In this document: piece after piece, positions 21,934 to 33,251 of the stretch
How the letters are laid out: each line of letters begins with the position of its first letter
How positions within the stretch are numbered: position 1 is the stretch's first letter
Source: Petunia secreta
Lineage: Eukaryota > Streptophyta > Magnoliopsida > Solanales > Solanaceae
Assembly: GCA_029990175.1 (NCBI GenBank)
Contig: JARKIP010000691.1
Coordinates: 124,001-188,000, forward strand
Direction of reading: 5' to 3'
Length of the DNA: 64,000 nt
Made by a program: the position numbers and the translations under genes
The notes under the pieces: generated by a model
Told to the model about the DNA's origin: nothing
Seen by the model: the letters and a program-made list of their open reading frames with translations, nothing else
The model's database searches: none

Positions 21934-24479
21934 ATGTCTCCAAAGGCTAAGAAAAATTTGAACATGGATGCTGCTGCCGGTAGTTCTTCCAAGGCTACCC
22001 CTAGATGGTGATGTATGCGTATGGCCAGTGCACATATTCAAATTCGGGATCACTCGAGTTAGAGTGGACTGCGGCTGGGACACGAGTGTTCCCATTTTGC
22101 CGGTATCTGAAAATGAGAACATTACTTCTCATAGGGCAGGGTGGACGGCCATGTCGACCTACCCATTCACAGTTGGTTGCACATTACCCCTACATCCTGT
22201 ACTCGACAGGCTTTGTAGGGAGTATTTTCTCTGCCCGGGGCAACTGAGCCCCAGCATGTATAGAATGGTAAAACTTATTGACTGGTTTACCGAAGAGACC
22301 GGTCAATGTTTTGAGTATGAGCATTTTATTTCTTGGTACATCATACAAATTTTTAAGGATAGATTTGTCAACGCCAGAATGCGTGGAAGCAAAGGCTTGA
22401 TACGCAGTTCTGAGGACACCAACGACCGGGGTTGGTTGCACCGGTTCATATTTGTGTGCACCCAGACATTTTCTCTTAATTCCAAGGCTCTTCTCTCCAA
22501 GATCTGGAATAAGAGGTGTAAGTCCCGAGTTTTTCTTTGGAATTTTCATTTTTTCCCTTTTCGTTTATTTATTCCTTTGATTCTGCCTTACAACTGCCAA
22601 GCTGCCCTACGATAAGCTCATATCGGTTGATGAGCTGACAGCGTGGGTTGAGGCTATTCTGGAGAAGTTCCCTGTTGATCAGAGGGAATGGACGTACTTC
22701 GCCACGCAAAAGGGTCTGACCGCAAAGACTCACAGTGAGAACTTTTCGCTGTTGCAGCTATTTCTTCTCTTCGTAGCTTTGCTGTATTTAACCATTCTGC
22801 CTTTTTACAGGTCTAGGCACACAAGGAGACTTCTTCCATGCCCCTCCCTCTCAGGATGTGCCGTCAGGACCTGCTGTTGACCCTGAGGATGAGGTCCCAG
22901 CCATAAGGGTCGCAGCGGAGGCAATGCGCAGGAGGGAAGGTGGCGAGAAGCTATTGTCTAGCGGAATTAGCTCCCTGAAGAGGAAGAAGAAGAGCCAGAG
23001 TGAGGGCGGAGCACGGAAAAAGGCTGCTCATAAGGCTTTCGTTGCTTCTGGGCAGACCTCAGCTGGTGGAAGTGAGGCCCCGCCTGGTGCTAGTGTGCCT
23101 GAACCTGAGAGAGAGAGTGCCAAGGCTTCTGCTACAGTCCCCGAGTCTACACGAGGAGAGGGCTTTGAAAGAAGTTGTCTATATTCCGATATGGAAACCA
23201 TTGACGACCTTATGAGAAAGCCCTATCCTCGAAGCGACAAGAAAAAGGACGATAAAAAGACTGCCCATTCTTCGGAGGGGAGCCCCCGAGTTGATGACGA
23301 GGTAAAGGCGGGCTCTTCTCGTGCAGACAAGGGTAAAAGGAAGGTTGGTGAAGAAGAAGAAGAAAAAGAAGAGATCCCCCAAGAGGGTGGCCAGAGTCCC
23401 TGTGTTTTTTATTTTGAGGACTTGGAGAACGTGACCGCTGATACGGAGGTGCCTGTTTGCCTGCATGAAAGCGACACAAGAGATCTTGAAGTGGAGAATG
23501 ACTCTGATATGTCAAGCACGAGGCTCACTCGGCGGACCACCATCAGCAGTCTGACTGGATCGAGGCACATTCGGGGCGTGCGCTATAAATATTTCCCAAA
23601 CTTCCCTCTGAGCAGGCTAGGGAGCCCAAATACTGCGAGAGCGAATGCACCATGAAGCTAGCCCCCAATGTTAACTTCGTGACCAGGCCGGGTAGTTTGG
23701 CCAAGGCAGTTTCATCACTCATCCCCACGAAGAATGGACAATTAGGGAGATGAGTGATGAAGACTTGGCTTTTGCTATCGCTGCCGACTCTGCCCGGGTG
23801 TGTGCCTTTTTCTTTAAAACTTTTGAGTTGGAAGTGATTTTGAATTCATACTTCTAACCTTATTTCTTTTGTTGTTTCAGTCAAGTTTAATGGCTTCAGA
23901 GTTGATGTTTCGCTCCAGGATCAACAATCCTGATGAGGTGCTTGGATTGAAGACTCTGAAGGAGAACAAGGCTCTTGTAGGGAAGTGTGGTTTCCTCAAG
24001 GGTGAAGTTAACCGGTTAGCTGAGACCAACAATAAACAGGTTGAACAGATTAACAAGCTCACCGAGGAAAAAGACCTTCTTTCTGAAGAGAAAGAGGGGT
24101 TCGCACAATCTGCCCGGGACTTAGAAGCTCTACTTGAAGAACATAACACTCTGCTGAACAAGGCACTCGACGAACATGGATCTTTAGAGATGGACCTGCG
24201 GAAGGCTAAGGAAGAATCTGTTAGTGCTCGAGCTGAGCTTCAACTTGCTAGGGACCAAGTTGCCCAGTCAATGAACGTTCAAGACTCGTTATCCAAAGAC
24301 TTGGCCAACTTGCGCGATCAGTTTGAGATAAAGGCTAAGCTTACAGCGCTTGAAACCAAGCGAACACTGCTCGAGCAGATCCATGCAGGTCAGATCGACG
24401 TTGAGGAAGCGATGCTGAAAGCAAAGCATGCCGTTTGCGAAGTGAGGCAAGTGTTGAACCTTTCTCCTGAAGTCTGATG
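21934..24479 (+). pseudogene. Antisense accessory ORF (gypsy-type Transposase_28-like), four exons
   Basis: Antisense to the pol of its element. Exon 1 (21934-22517) begins MSPKAKKNLNMDAAA and has lost about 50 codons with a frameshift near 22011, then carries GWTAMSTYPFTVGCTLPLHPVLDRLCREYFLCPGQLSPSMYR and NDRGWLHRF. Exon 2 is about 22594-22734 (its acceptor now reads CAA instead of CAG), exon 3 is 22811-23798 (Lys- and Ser-rich, then acidic), and exon 4 is 23881-24479, a long coiled coil (ELMFRSRINNPDEVLGL, then heptads). An acidic tail, GDESSGNDDGADGAG, continues past the stop in another frame. Plant databases call this family a putative gypsy-type transposon protein; its function is unknown. 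Antisense ORFs beyond pol are known in Tat elements such as Grande. A better-preserved copy lies at 40511-43500. Confidence 0.65.
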
Positions 24480-25332
24480 ATTAAGATGAAAATGGTGATG
24501 AGAGCTCGGGTAACGATGACGGAGCCGATGGAGCTGGTGCATCGGGTTTTGGTCAGAGTCCCTAAAATTAATGCCCCCCCCCCCCAAATTGATCAAGTTT
24601 GTAGGTTTATGTATCCGGAGAGAGCCAGATGGTTGGTTGTGGATAGAGGTCTCTTTGGGACTCTCTGATCCTTGTTTGGCCGGTTTCATTGGCCTTTGTC
24701 ACTCAACAAACTTCTGTCAGTCGTTTCGGTATTTTTTTTTACTGTTTCGCCAAGACAATTTGTATATTTTCAGATCTTTTAATTCAATGACTGTATATAG
24801 CTTGAATCTTTGATCCTTGTAATTACGTTTGGATGCATTGTGGCCTTTGTGCCTTTTGTTTAAGCGCTTTTAGAAGTTTGAACTCTGCTAAGCTCTGGTT
24901 TTTAAAAGCATGTTCATATGTTTTAACTTAGCCTTTCCCAAGGAAGAGGTCATAAGTTGTGAATGATCTTCGCAGATTATTTATTCTGATTGAGTCGTTG
25001 TCAATAAGTTCTGGCCGAATCGTTGGCCTTGCGAACAACTTTCCTTGTCATTTTTTGATAGTTGAAAGTCGACGCAGAAAGCTTGTAGTTTAACTCTGGC
25101 CAAGTCGCTGGCCTTGTGAACGACTTCTCTTATTTTCGTGGAAGTTTGTCACATAAAAAGTTTTAAAAACTTGCCTTTTTACAAGGTCTTTTGCCTTTAT
25201 GAAGGTCTTATCTGGCCTACAGGGGCCTCTTACCACCCTCCTTGTTTTTATGTTGAAATACGAGAAGTTTTAACATAAAAAGAGTTATGGCTGGTCGTAG
25301 ATAAAAGAACACATATAACCAAACGAGGAGTG
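24480..25332 (+). other. Non-coding stretch after aORF
   Basis: A C12 tract at about 24577-24588, then T-rich sequence with loose repeats of tggcc(a/t)..tcgttggcctt (about 25008 and 25100). This is probably the 3' UTR of the aORF and spacer. No gene seen. Confidence 0.5.
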
Positions 25333-25402
25333 TGTCCGCTGAGGGATTCGAACCCACAGTCGCAAAGTTGAAGAACTTCGAGCTCTGCTAGTTGAGCTAG
25401 GC
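25333..25402 (-). other. tRNA-like segment (tRNA-Lys(CTT)-like, degenerate)
   Basis: On the - strand it has a D arm (GCTCAACTAGCAGAGC), an anticodon-like stem around TTCTTCA, and a T arm with GTGGGTTCGAATCCC. Overall it resembles plant tRNA-Lys(CTT), but the anticodon loop has an extra base and the 5' acceptor half does not pair with the 3' half. It lies just after the integrase stop. It is probably a tRNA fossil or a tRNA-derived insertion, not a working gene. Confidence 0.45.
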
Positions 25403-26196
25403 CTTGCTTAGGCTGTTAGTACCTTTTAGAAATATAATAAAAGTTAGGACTGCCACAAAGGTAAAAGGTAGGAATAGAATAACTAACCGTTTTACCATTT
25501 GGAAGTGGTACCTTTTGAGGTGAATCACATTCCAATTGTTTGGGATGATTGAGCCATCTGATCGTGCTAAACGGTAAGATCCCTTACCGACTGGCGCGAC
25601 TACTTTGTACGGGCCTTCCCAATTAGGGCCTAATTTTTCCAAGTTTTCTTCTTCCGTGTTTTGGGATACTTTTCTTAGTGCAAAATCTCCATCTTGGAAA
25701 CTCCGTACGCGCAATCCCCGATGATAGTATTGTTCGATACGTTCCTTCTTGGCGACTACTCGTACAAGTGCTAGTTCCCTTCGTTCTTCGAGGAAATCTA
25801 ATTCTTCAGAGAGATTGATTGAGTTTGCATTCTTCGGTGGCATGTGCATACCGTAGACTTGGCTCTCCAATTTCAACTGGGCTTAGAGCATCTACGTCGT
25901 ATACCAATGAATAAGGCGTCTCCCCTGTACTCATTTTTATTGTCGTGCGATAAGCCCATAGTACACCGGGCAGTTCTTCTACCCAACACCCTTTGGCCTG
26001 CTCAAGGCGCTTCTTGAGAGACTGAATGATTATTTTATTGTTGACTCCGGTTTTCCATTGGCAACCGGATGGTATGGAGAAGAGGTAATCCTTTTAATCT
26101 GTAGGTCGTCGAGGAATCTAGTCACCTTCTGGCCGATGAATTGTGGGCCATTATCCATGACTATTTCCTTAGGTGCTCCAAAGCGACATACGACAT
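25397..26196 (-). pseudogene. pol: Integrase core and C-terminus of deleted Tat element
   Basis: The frame begins at the LTR junction with RFGAPKEIVMDNGPQFIG (second catalytic Asp in MDNG). HPVANGKPESTIK follows (catalytic Glu), then a stop and frameshifts. From 25876 it is open through QYYHRGLRVRSFQDGDFALRKVSQ, LGPNWEGPYKVVAPVGKGSYRLARSDG and NWNVIHLKRYH. This is the Tat integrase C-terminal module, ending at 25397. The zinc-binding domain and first catalytic Asp are missing with the rest of pol. Confidence 0.8.
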
Positions 26197-26201
26197 ACGA
26201 C

Positions 26202-26910
26202 ATCCGATTTTAAGCCAATTAAGAATTAAATTTGTATTTCCGGGGTCACGATCAATAGTTTAGATTAAGAGTTTAGCCGATTTAAATACGGAATTGTATT
26301 AATTACAAGATTATGAATATATATGCACGATTCTCGATGGACACATAACGATAATTACTGATAATATGAGAGCAATACGAAATAATTAAAGATAAATAAG
26401 ATTAAAGCGCGAATAAAATAGATAGAAGGAACCATATTAGATCACTTGATCTCGGTGAGGATCCCTTGATATTAATTTTGCGCTTGAAGACTTGAGAAAG
26501 AGATATGCAATCATGTAAATGATAGACAATATTGAGCGAGAGTAAAGAGAGTATTTTTATTGATCTTGTAGACAGAGAAGAGAATGTATGTTCCAATGAT
26601 TCGAAAACAAACGCTGTATATAGATTTACTAGGCAGCCGTTGGATTCGTAACCGCTGGGTATGTAACCGCTGGATGTGTAATCCCTGGGTACGTAACTGT
26701 TGCCCTTGTAACCATTTATTGAGTAGTCTCGTATGAATAGGTAACTGTTCATTCAAACTGCATCGACTCGGGGAGGCGTTACGTAACTGTCTTGGGCCTG
26801 CTCGTGGTCGCCGCCTAGCCAGTTATCTGTCTATTAGATGTCTGTCCGGAAAAACCTCTGCCCGTGCCACGTGTCACTCTTTTAACTGATGACGGTTTTT
26901 ATCCAATACA
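26202..26910 (-). repeat. LTR of deleted Tat element (right, 5' LTR)
   Basis: About 709 bp, matching 20702-21431. Its minisatellite (about 26635-26715) has about two units fewer than the other LTR. Its inner edge is the deletion junction. Confidence 0.8.
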
Positions 26911-27230
26911 AATGCTCATTACAACAAAGACAAAGGGTGGTCCTCTCCAGAGGCCGAGAATAACTATTTAAGAATATTTATGTTTTAGTACTATATCTGA
27001 TGAATTTCTTCTAAAAATTAATTCAAAAGATCTAATTTATTTTTGCAAAACAAAATGGAAGATTTGAGAGTTCAATCTATTTCAGAAGAGAATCCAGCGA
27101 CACCTGATGAAATTTATGATGTTGTACTTGGTAAAAGGTCGGGGTATATTAAAGCCCTTGGCTTTGGTCATGTTGGGTTAAAGAATCAACCCACAAAAGG
27201 GTGCTCTTAAAGTTTATCCAGGTAAAAGAT
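26911..27230 (+). pseudogene. CACTA Transposase_24-like gene, part 2
   Basis: HYNKDKGWSSPEAENNY is readable at about 26920-26965 and MEDLRVQSISEENPATPDEIYDVVLGKRSGYIKALGFGHVG from 27055. These are the C-terminal conserved segments of the same protein family as 19541-20660, with an intron between them. The next segment frays out. The family is thought to assist CACTA transposition. Confidence 0.6.
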
Positions 27231-27714
27231 AATTTATCTAGTAGAGTCTTATAAGAGGACAACGACTATAAATACTGTTATATATATATATATACAGTGA
27301 AACATCCAGAGGAAATTAAGTACTTTTAAATACTCTCTTTACCAAAATATATAGTGTTTAGACTGTGGATAAGGGGTTGTTCCGTTACTGTGACAACGGC
27401 CGACAACCAGCAATTCCAGCCACGGTTCAAGATTAACCAGTTCCGTTTTTGACATAAAGAGAACAAGTAAGTTCTCGTGTTATACTTTTGATTAATCTGT
27501 TCATGATAGATTTTGTGTATATAATTTTTCATTAGTATCAGATGCCATAGGCTGGTTTTTCTGATCGAAAGAATAACTGATAGTTTATTTTATTTTACGT
27601 GAATCTAATAACTACATAAATAGCAGTATTTTAATAGATAATTTTAAAATGCAAATCTGTTTGTATTTTTGAGAAGTTTATGTTTAAATTTTTCAATGAT
27701 TCGATTGCAACATG

Positions 27715-27771
<57 letters not shown>

Positions 27772-28429
27772 AAAACATATATTATTGGTATCAATTAGAC
27801 TGTCAAAGTACTGTAGTGTGTCTTTCATGGGTCTTTTCAATTTTTTGTTTCGCCGTTCATACATGTGTAAATAGAAAAAAATTACCGTAGCTATTTTTAC
27901 GAAAAAAAGGGAGGAAAGCCTTCAAGGTGGACGCAACTAACAGTTAATAAAGAGAGGAAGAGAAACAAGGTTTTCACTTCCAATCCCATAATTTATATGG
28001 AGATTAGTTTTCCAAATAATTTGAATATAACAGATTAAAAATGGTTCCTGGGATCAATTCTTTTTTTTTTTCATATCTATTCATTCCGTTTTGTCAAACT
28101 ATTTCAAATTGGTTTGGAATAAGTTTGATATTAGGAATAGACACTGTTTAACCAAGATTTGATAATAGTTTTTCAAATCATATTAAGTATTTTTTGTTCA
28201 TTATTATGAAAATAAAAAGGACAAGAAAAAAATGGAAAGGAAACCAATTTTCGTACTCCCACGGGCCACCGTCGCAACTGGAAAAAGCTCAGGGAAGGAG
28301 AAAAAATCAGCCATCGGATAATAAAAATAATTTTTTTTTTATTTTCTTGAAATCTGCACAAAAGAAGTGCAAACAAAAAACAATTGCGGAGCTTGGTGCT
28401 CCATGACTATGGCAGATTGAAGGGAAGAA
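27231..28429. other. AT-rich stretch, no gene; AT/GT microsatellite
   Basis: A dinucleotide run (AT)n then (GT)n lies at 27717-27771. The rest is A/T-rich with short poly-A tracts. I see no supported gene. Confidence 0.5.
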
Positions 28430-28740
28430 GAACAGTTTTGTCATTCTACTACAAAAGAAAAGGCGTCTGGCATCTAACTAGCAAACCCTACTTTTAATAA
28501 TAATTTTGTTATTTTGTTTACAAGGCTGCTGTGAGCTTCAACAAATGGGCAGAAGAATACGCGAAAAATTGATGACTAGCCAATTTTGCACACGTTAAAT
28601 GAGTTCCATCCACAGTTTCAAAATTCATTGAGAAATAGCCAATAAAACACTCGCGTACATTCAGGCTACTGCCGCATATATTGAATTTACTAAACTACCC
28701 TTAAAAACCTACAGCTCAACAATAAATACAAAATAACGCG
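28430..28740 (+). repeat. MULE end-like sequence, left copy
   Basis: It aligns by eye with 50650-50980 in the same orientation. Shared blocks are GTCATKCTAYTA, GCGTCTRG..CTAAYT, AGAAGAATACG, TTYCATCCAC, ATTCATTGAGAAATA and TTGAATTTAYKAAAYTAC. Divergence is substantial (I estimate roughly a quarter to a third of positions). Confidence 0.6.
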
Positions 28741-30022
28741 TGGAAAAAAATAGAACAAAGCATACATTACTTCTCTCAGCTCTCCAGATCATCGTCTCTC
28801 TCCCGGAACTTTCAAATTCAAACTGTAAAAGCTAATTGCAGGTGCGGTTCCGCAGTTTCTCCGACGTTTCTGTGCTGAATTTGAATTATATTACATAAAT
28901 ATATCTGTTTTCGTGATTATAATATGAATTTATTTTTCTGAAACGCGAATTTACTGTTATATATAATTAATATGAATCTGAATTAAGTTCATAAGAGTAT
29001 GCAGCACCTAGAATTGTATTACGTTTAAGCAAAAGCTTCAAAATGGCCTGATATCCCCAGCATATTGTGATGTGACCTTGCTTCAACGTAACACTAACCT
29101 CCAGCATTTCATGCTGGGGGATTAATGTTGAAGCAATGTCCTATTAGAAATATCCTGTTGTCCAACACTAAATGTTGGGGCTTAGTGTTACGTTGAAGCA
29201 AAAGCCCCGTTATAAATATCCTGTAGCTATGATTACATTTTAGCTTAGCACTTCAATATGGCCTGATATCCCCAGGATATTGTGATGGGACCTTCGTTCA
29301 ACGTAACACTAACCTCCAGCATCTAGTGATGGGTATTACTGCTGAAGCAATGTCCCATTAGAAAATATCCTGTATTCCAACACTAAATTCTGGGGCTTAG
29401 TGTTACTTTACAGCAAAGCCCCATTATAATATCCTGTAGCTGTGCTATATTAGGATATAAACTTGCACTTCAAAATGGCGTGATATCCCCAGGATATTGT
29501 GATGGGACTTTGCTTCAACTTAACACTAAACCCCACCATTTAATGCTGGGATTTCTGTTGAAGCAATGTCCCATTAGAAAATATCCTGTATTCCAACACT
29601 AAAAATGCTGGGGCTTAGTATTACGTTGAAGCAAAGCCCCATTATAATATCCTGTAGCGTGATATCCCCAGGATATTGTGATGGGACCTTCCTTCAACCT
29701 ACAGCATTTAATGCTGTGGATTAGTGCTGAAGCAGTGTCCCATTAAAAAATATCCCCAGCACAAAATGCTGGGGTTTAGTGTTAAGTTGAAGCAAAGTCC
29801 CATTACAATATCCTGTAGCTATGCTATATTTTAGCATATAGAGCTGCACTTCAAAAATCCCCCTCCACCCTGTATAATTAGCAATTAAACTATGGAAATG
29901 TATATTTATCTTATAGGTTAGCAGTTCTTAAGCTTTCATTATTAAGCTACAATTACAGTATTTTACCGTGTGGATTTCTTTGTAACTTAGTTTAGTTTTA
30001 CTGTCTTTTATAACTACAGGTG
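28741..30022 (+). promoter_or_regulatory. Transposase 5' region with hairpin-rich tandem array
   Basis: A promoter/5' UTR segment (aataaatac about 28719, pyrimidine-rich ctctctcccgg about 28795) is followed by a likely 5' UTR intron (donor TTGCAG|GTGCGG about 28843, acceptor ACTACAG at 30019). Inside it lie four tandem units of about 200 bp: about 29036-29249, 29250-29464, 29465-29657 and 29658-29855. Each unit contains an imperfect palindrome of about 100 bp (CAGGATATTGTGATGGGAC...GTCCCATTAGAAAATATCCTG) and a second stem around CCAACACTAAA..TTTAGTGTT. TTAGTRTTAC or its complement occurs at 29088, 29182, 29303, 29397 and 29615. Confidence 0.7.
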
Positions 30023-32732
30023 ATGGCTAAACAGTGTATTGTTCTTGCATTCAATGGGAAATGGACACCAGATTATAAGTACATAGATCATGAGACAAGG
30101 ATTTTTCTACATAGTGAAACAGATACTTTTGAAGATTTCAGAAGAAACCTTTGGAAAAAGATAGATTTAGACGAAGAACATTGTGAGGCATTCATATGGT
30201 TTGATATGGAACTTGGAACAAGCAAAGGTGTCCCTATAAAAAATACCGATGATTTAATCAGCTGTTTACACTTGATGAAGAACAATTCCGAGTATAGGAG
30301 TAGACGTTTCATAGTTGACATTACACAACGAACTCTACAGTCTGAGAGAGTTGATTACACTGAAGGCCAAATGATAATGCAAATAGACAACGATGATGCT
30401 TTTGAAGTGATAGTTTTGACACCTCCATCTGTGGAAGCTGTAGCAGTAGATCAACAGTTAATGCATGCTGAAAACACAGAACAACAGCTTGTAAATATTG
30501 AACTTCCTGAGCCATCAAGTGCTGGAAAAAAGAGAAAGAGGTATTCAAGGAAGAAAATAAGAGAATCTCCTCGTCCAATACTAAAAGAAAATGCAGATTT
30601 GGACGACGTCAAGGTTGGATCAATTTTTTTAAACAAACAGTGTATCACTAAATGTTTCCAGACAACTGCAATTGCACACCATTTTGAATTCAAGGTTGTG
30701 AGATCAAGCACAACGAGATATTCACTGGCATGCATGAATGAAAAATGTGAGTGGACTGTTCGATCTTCCAGAATTAAACAATCCACACTGTTCAAAATAC
30801 TGAAGTTTGAGAAGAATCACACTTGCTCGGTGGATGATAGAAAAAGAGACCAAAAACATGCTACGTCAAAGATTGTTCGAGATGAGATAGTTGAGAATCT
30901 AAGAGACGATAATTATCCTGTTAAGCCTAATTTTGTTGTTGCAGAGATTAGAAGGAAAATGAGAGTTCTAATCTCTTATAATAAGGCATGGCGTGCTATA
31001 AAAGAAGGAGAGTCTTTAATTAGAGGAACGCCTGAGGAGAACTTTCAGAAGTTACCAGCATATTTATATGTGCTAAAAGACATCAATCCAGGCTCACATG
31101 TTGCTCTTCAAAGAGATGATGAGAACAGGTAAAAAAAAAAAAAAGTGTACTTATATATTTTTGTGTAGAATTCCAGTAATGCCAATTAAAAAAATCCTGA
31201 GACTGCAGTGTTATTTGTTCGATTCCCGTCACAAAAATGCTGTGATGTCGTCATTATGTATAAGTGGGGTTCCAGTACTAAAACCTGAGACTCAAAAATT
31301 TTAACATGAATTTTACTGATAACACTACAATTCTATTATCCAGGTTCAAATATATGTTTTTTGCTTGTGCGGCATCTATCAAAGGCTGGAAACATTGTAG
31401 ACCTGTGATAGAGTTCGATGGAACATTCCTTAAGGGGAGATATTCAGGCACATTATTGGTTGCAGTGACGAAAGATGCAAATAACCAAATCTTCCCACTT
31501 GCCTTTGGAGTTGTCGACTCAGAAAATAATCTGGCATACAATTGGTTCTTTAGACAGTTGCGCATTGCATTTGGTTGCCGTGAGAATTTACTGTTCCTTT
31601 CAGATCGTAATCCTGCAATTGCAAATGGGATTGCAAATGTATATCCTCAATGTGCCCATGGTATCTGTGTATATCATCTGGAAAAGAACCTTAACAAAAG
31701 GAACGTGAGTCCTGCAGTGATAAGTATATTCAATAGTGCATGTCGTGTCTACACGATTGCAGAGTTTAAAACAGACATGAATCAAATGAAGGAAACGGAT
31801 AGGGCAAGCTATGATTACCTCATGGAAGAACCACCAGAGAGATGGACTAGAGCTTGCTGTCGAAATCGAAGATATGACATGATGACATCAAATATTGTGG
31901 AATCAATGAATAATGCTCTGTTACATGCTCGGGGGAAATCAATACTGTCAATGGTGGACAACATAATGAACAAGCTACAGACCTGGTTTTATGAGAGACG
32001 GAAGAGTGCGCAGGATATTTTCTTTGCAACATCAAAATGGACAGATGATGAATTGAAAAAAAAAATAAAAAAAGCATATAGAATGAATGTGAGTATATCA
32101 ACTAATACAGTTATTTTGGGATGTCATTTGCATTATGTCAATGATAATTCATGAAGTCCCGGGTTTTGTGCTGGGACTACATGGTATGCAAAAGCGGGGG
32201 ATCCAGTAATTTGCAGCATCATATGTGTTATGCTAGTCAAGTGATCTTATACATTACATTTTTACAGGTTGACCGGACTGCGGATCAAAGCTTTAAGGTA
32301 ACAGATGAAGGGAGAGAATTCATTGTTTGTTTGAAGAAAAAAGAATGTCAATGCCTCAAGTTCCAGATGGATGAAATGCCTTGTGAACATGCACTTGCTG
32401 CTATAGACAGAGTGCACCTAAACAAATCGGATTATTGCTCTATATGGTATAAAAGAGAAACATGGTTAAAACAGTATGAAGTGGAAATCAACACTGTTGG
32501 ACATGAAGAATCATGGGTTGTACCTGATAGCATTAAAGTAGAGATAACAAAACCCGCAGATTTTAAAGTTAAGGCAGGTAGAAGACAGGAGAAAAGATTT
32601 GTCTCGACTGCAGAATATGTAAGACAAACGGGGAAACACTGTGGGATATGTAGAAAGCGTGGACACAACAGAACATCTTGCAGACACACTCCAGTACTTC
32701 ACCCATATTCAAAGAAACATAACTCCCAATAG
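30023..32732 (+). CDS. MULE (MuDRA-like) transposase, three exons, apparently intact
   Basis: Exons are 30023-31128, 31344-32088 and 32268-32732, with GT-AG introns that keep the frame, giving 771 residues. Order of domains: PB1-like N-terminus; basic KKRKRYSRKKIRE segment (possible nuclear signal); MuDR-type DNA-binding zinc region with CMNEKCEWTV; transposase core; SWIM finger; zinc knuckle. Catalytic residues are in place: D394 (EFDGTFLKG), D456 (LSDRNPAI), the CxxH pair C477/H480, and E555 (NIVES). The SWIM ligands C644, C646, C656 and H658 and the knuckle C742, C745, H750, C755 are all present. The role is cut-and-paste excision and insertion of the element. ATG at 30023 was chosen because it follows a splice acceptor directly. 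No stop or shift was found, unlike in every retroelement here. Confidence 0.88.
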
Positions 32733-33251
32733 GTATGTCTCTCTATATGCATTTTATTTTTTAATTCTATTTTAGTGCAATTCAACACCCCAAAGCTGGC
32801 TATGTTAAAATTTTTCTTTTTTTTTTTTTGTTTTTCAGTTAGGAATCGCGTCAACACTAGATAGATAGAAGACTATTCTTCTGTATTTTCATCCAGTCGC
32901 AACAAATCTGATGTCAAAAAGGACTATTCACTTCTAGAGAACTTTTTTTTTTTTTTTTACATTTTACTTCCTCTGTATTCTTTAACAAGGATTATTATAT
33001 ATAAAAAATACACTTCTCACTCGTTGCTGTGCAAAATAGTTGTCTCGATTTATCTATTTTCTAGTTTTTTTACTTATTGAACAACAAACACTTTGATCTT
33101 GCTTAAATAATAAAAACACAGTACTTAGAAACACAGTTCATACTACGAAAAATCATTGTTCATAATTCGACATTAACTGAAAAAACACACATGAAAAAAA
33201 AGACAAACAAACATCCCACATTAACAGAAAAAACATAAAAACTACTAAAAC
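32733..33251. other. Spacer between transposase and first B3 gene (convergent 3' ends)
   Basis: A possible 3' UTR intron starts at the GT right after the TAG (acceptor TTTTTCAG near 32839). The segment from 32938 is duplicated at 37066 as part of a copy of about 1 kb that includes the following gene. No ORF. Confidence 0.55.

Larger units (their letters stand above)
20676..26910 (-). mobile_element. Deleted Tat-type Ty3/gypsy element inside the CACTA gene
   Basis: Two similar LTRs (20676-21431 and 26202-26910) bound a 4.8-kb interior. Read on the - strand, the interior holds only the last third of integrase next to the 5' LTR, then a tRNA-like segment, then an accessory ORF on the opposite strand. 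Gag, protease, RT and RNase H are absent: integrase joins the LTR directly at about 26190-26201, where cgacata is repeated. The CACTA protein sequence resumes on the right flank. I could not identify a clean target duplication. Confidence 0.75.

Noticed and set aside
22858..23655. Stand-alone gene for a Lys-rich protein
   Set aside because: It is exon 3 of the antisense aORF; the homologous exon at 41406-42512 lies between the same neighbours.
25333..25402. Functional tRNA gene
   Set aside because: The acceptor stem does not pair and the anticodon loop has an extra base.
28430..28740. Left terminal inverted repeat of the MULE
   Set aside because: It matches the right end only in direct orientation, so it cannot be a standard inverted repeat.
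29036..29855. Regular repeats that might suggest a CRISPR-like array
   Set aside because: Units are about 200 bp, palindromic and contiguous with no unique spacers, and the DNA is a plant genome. It is a transposon tandem array.
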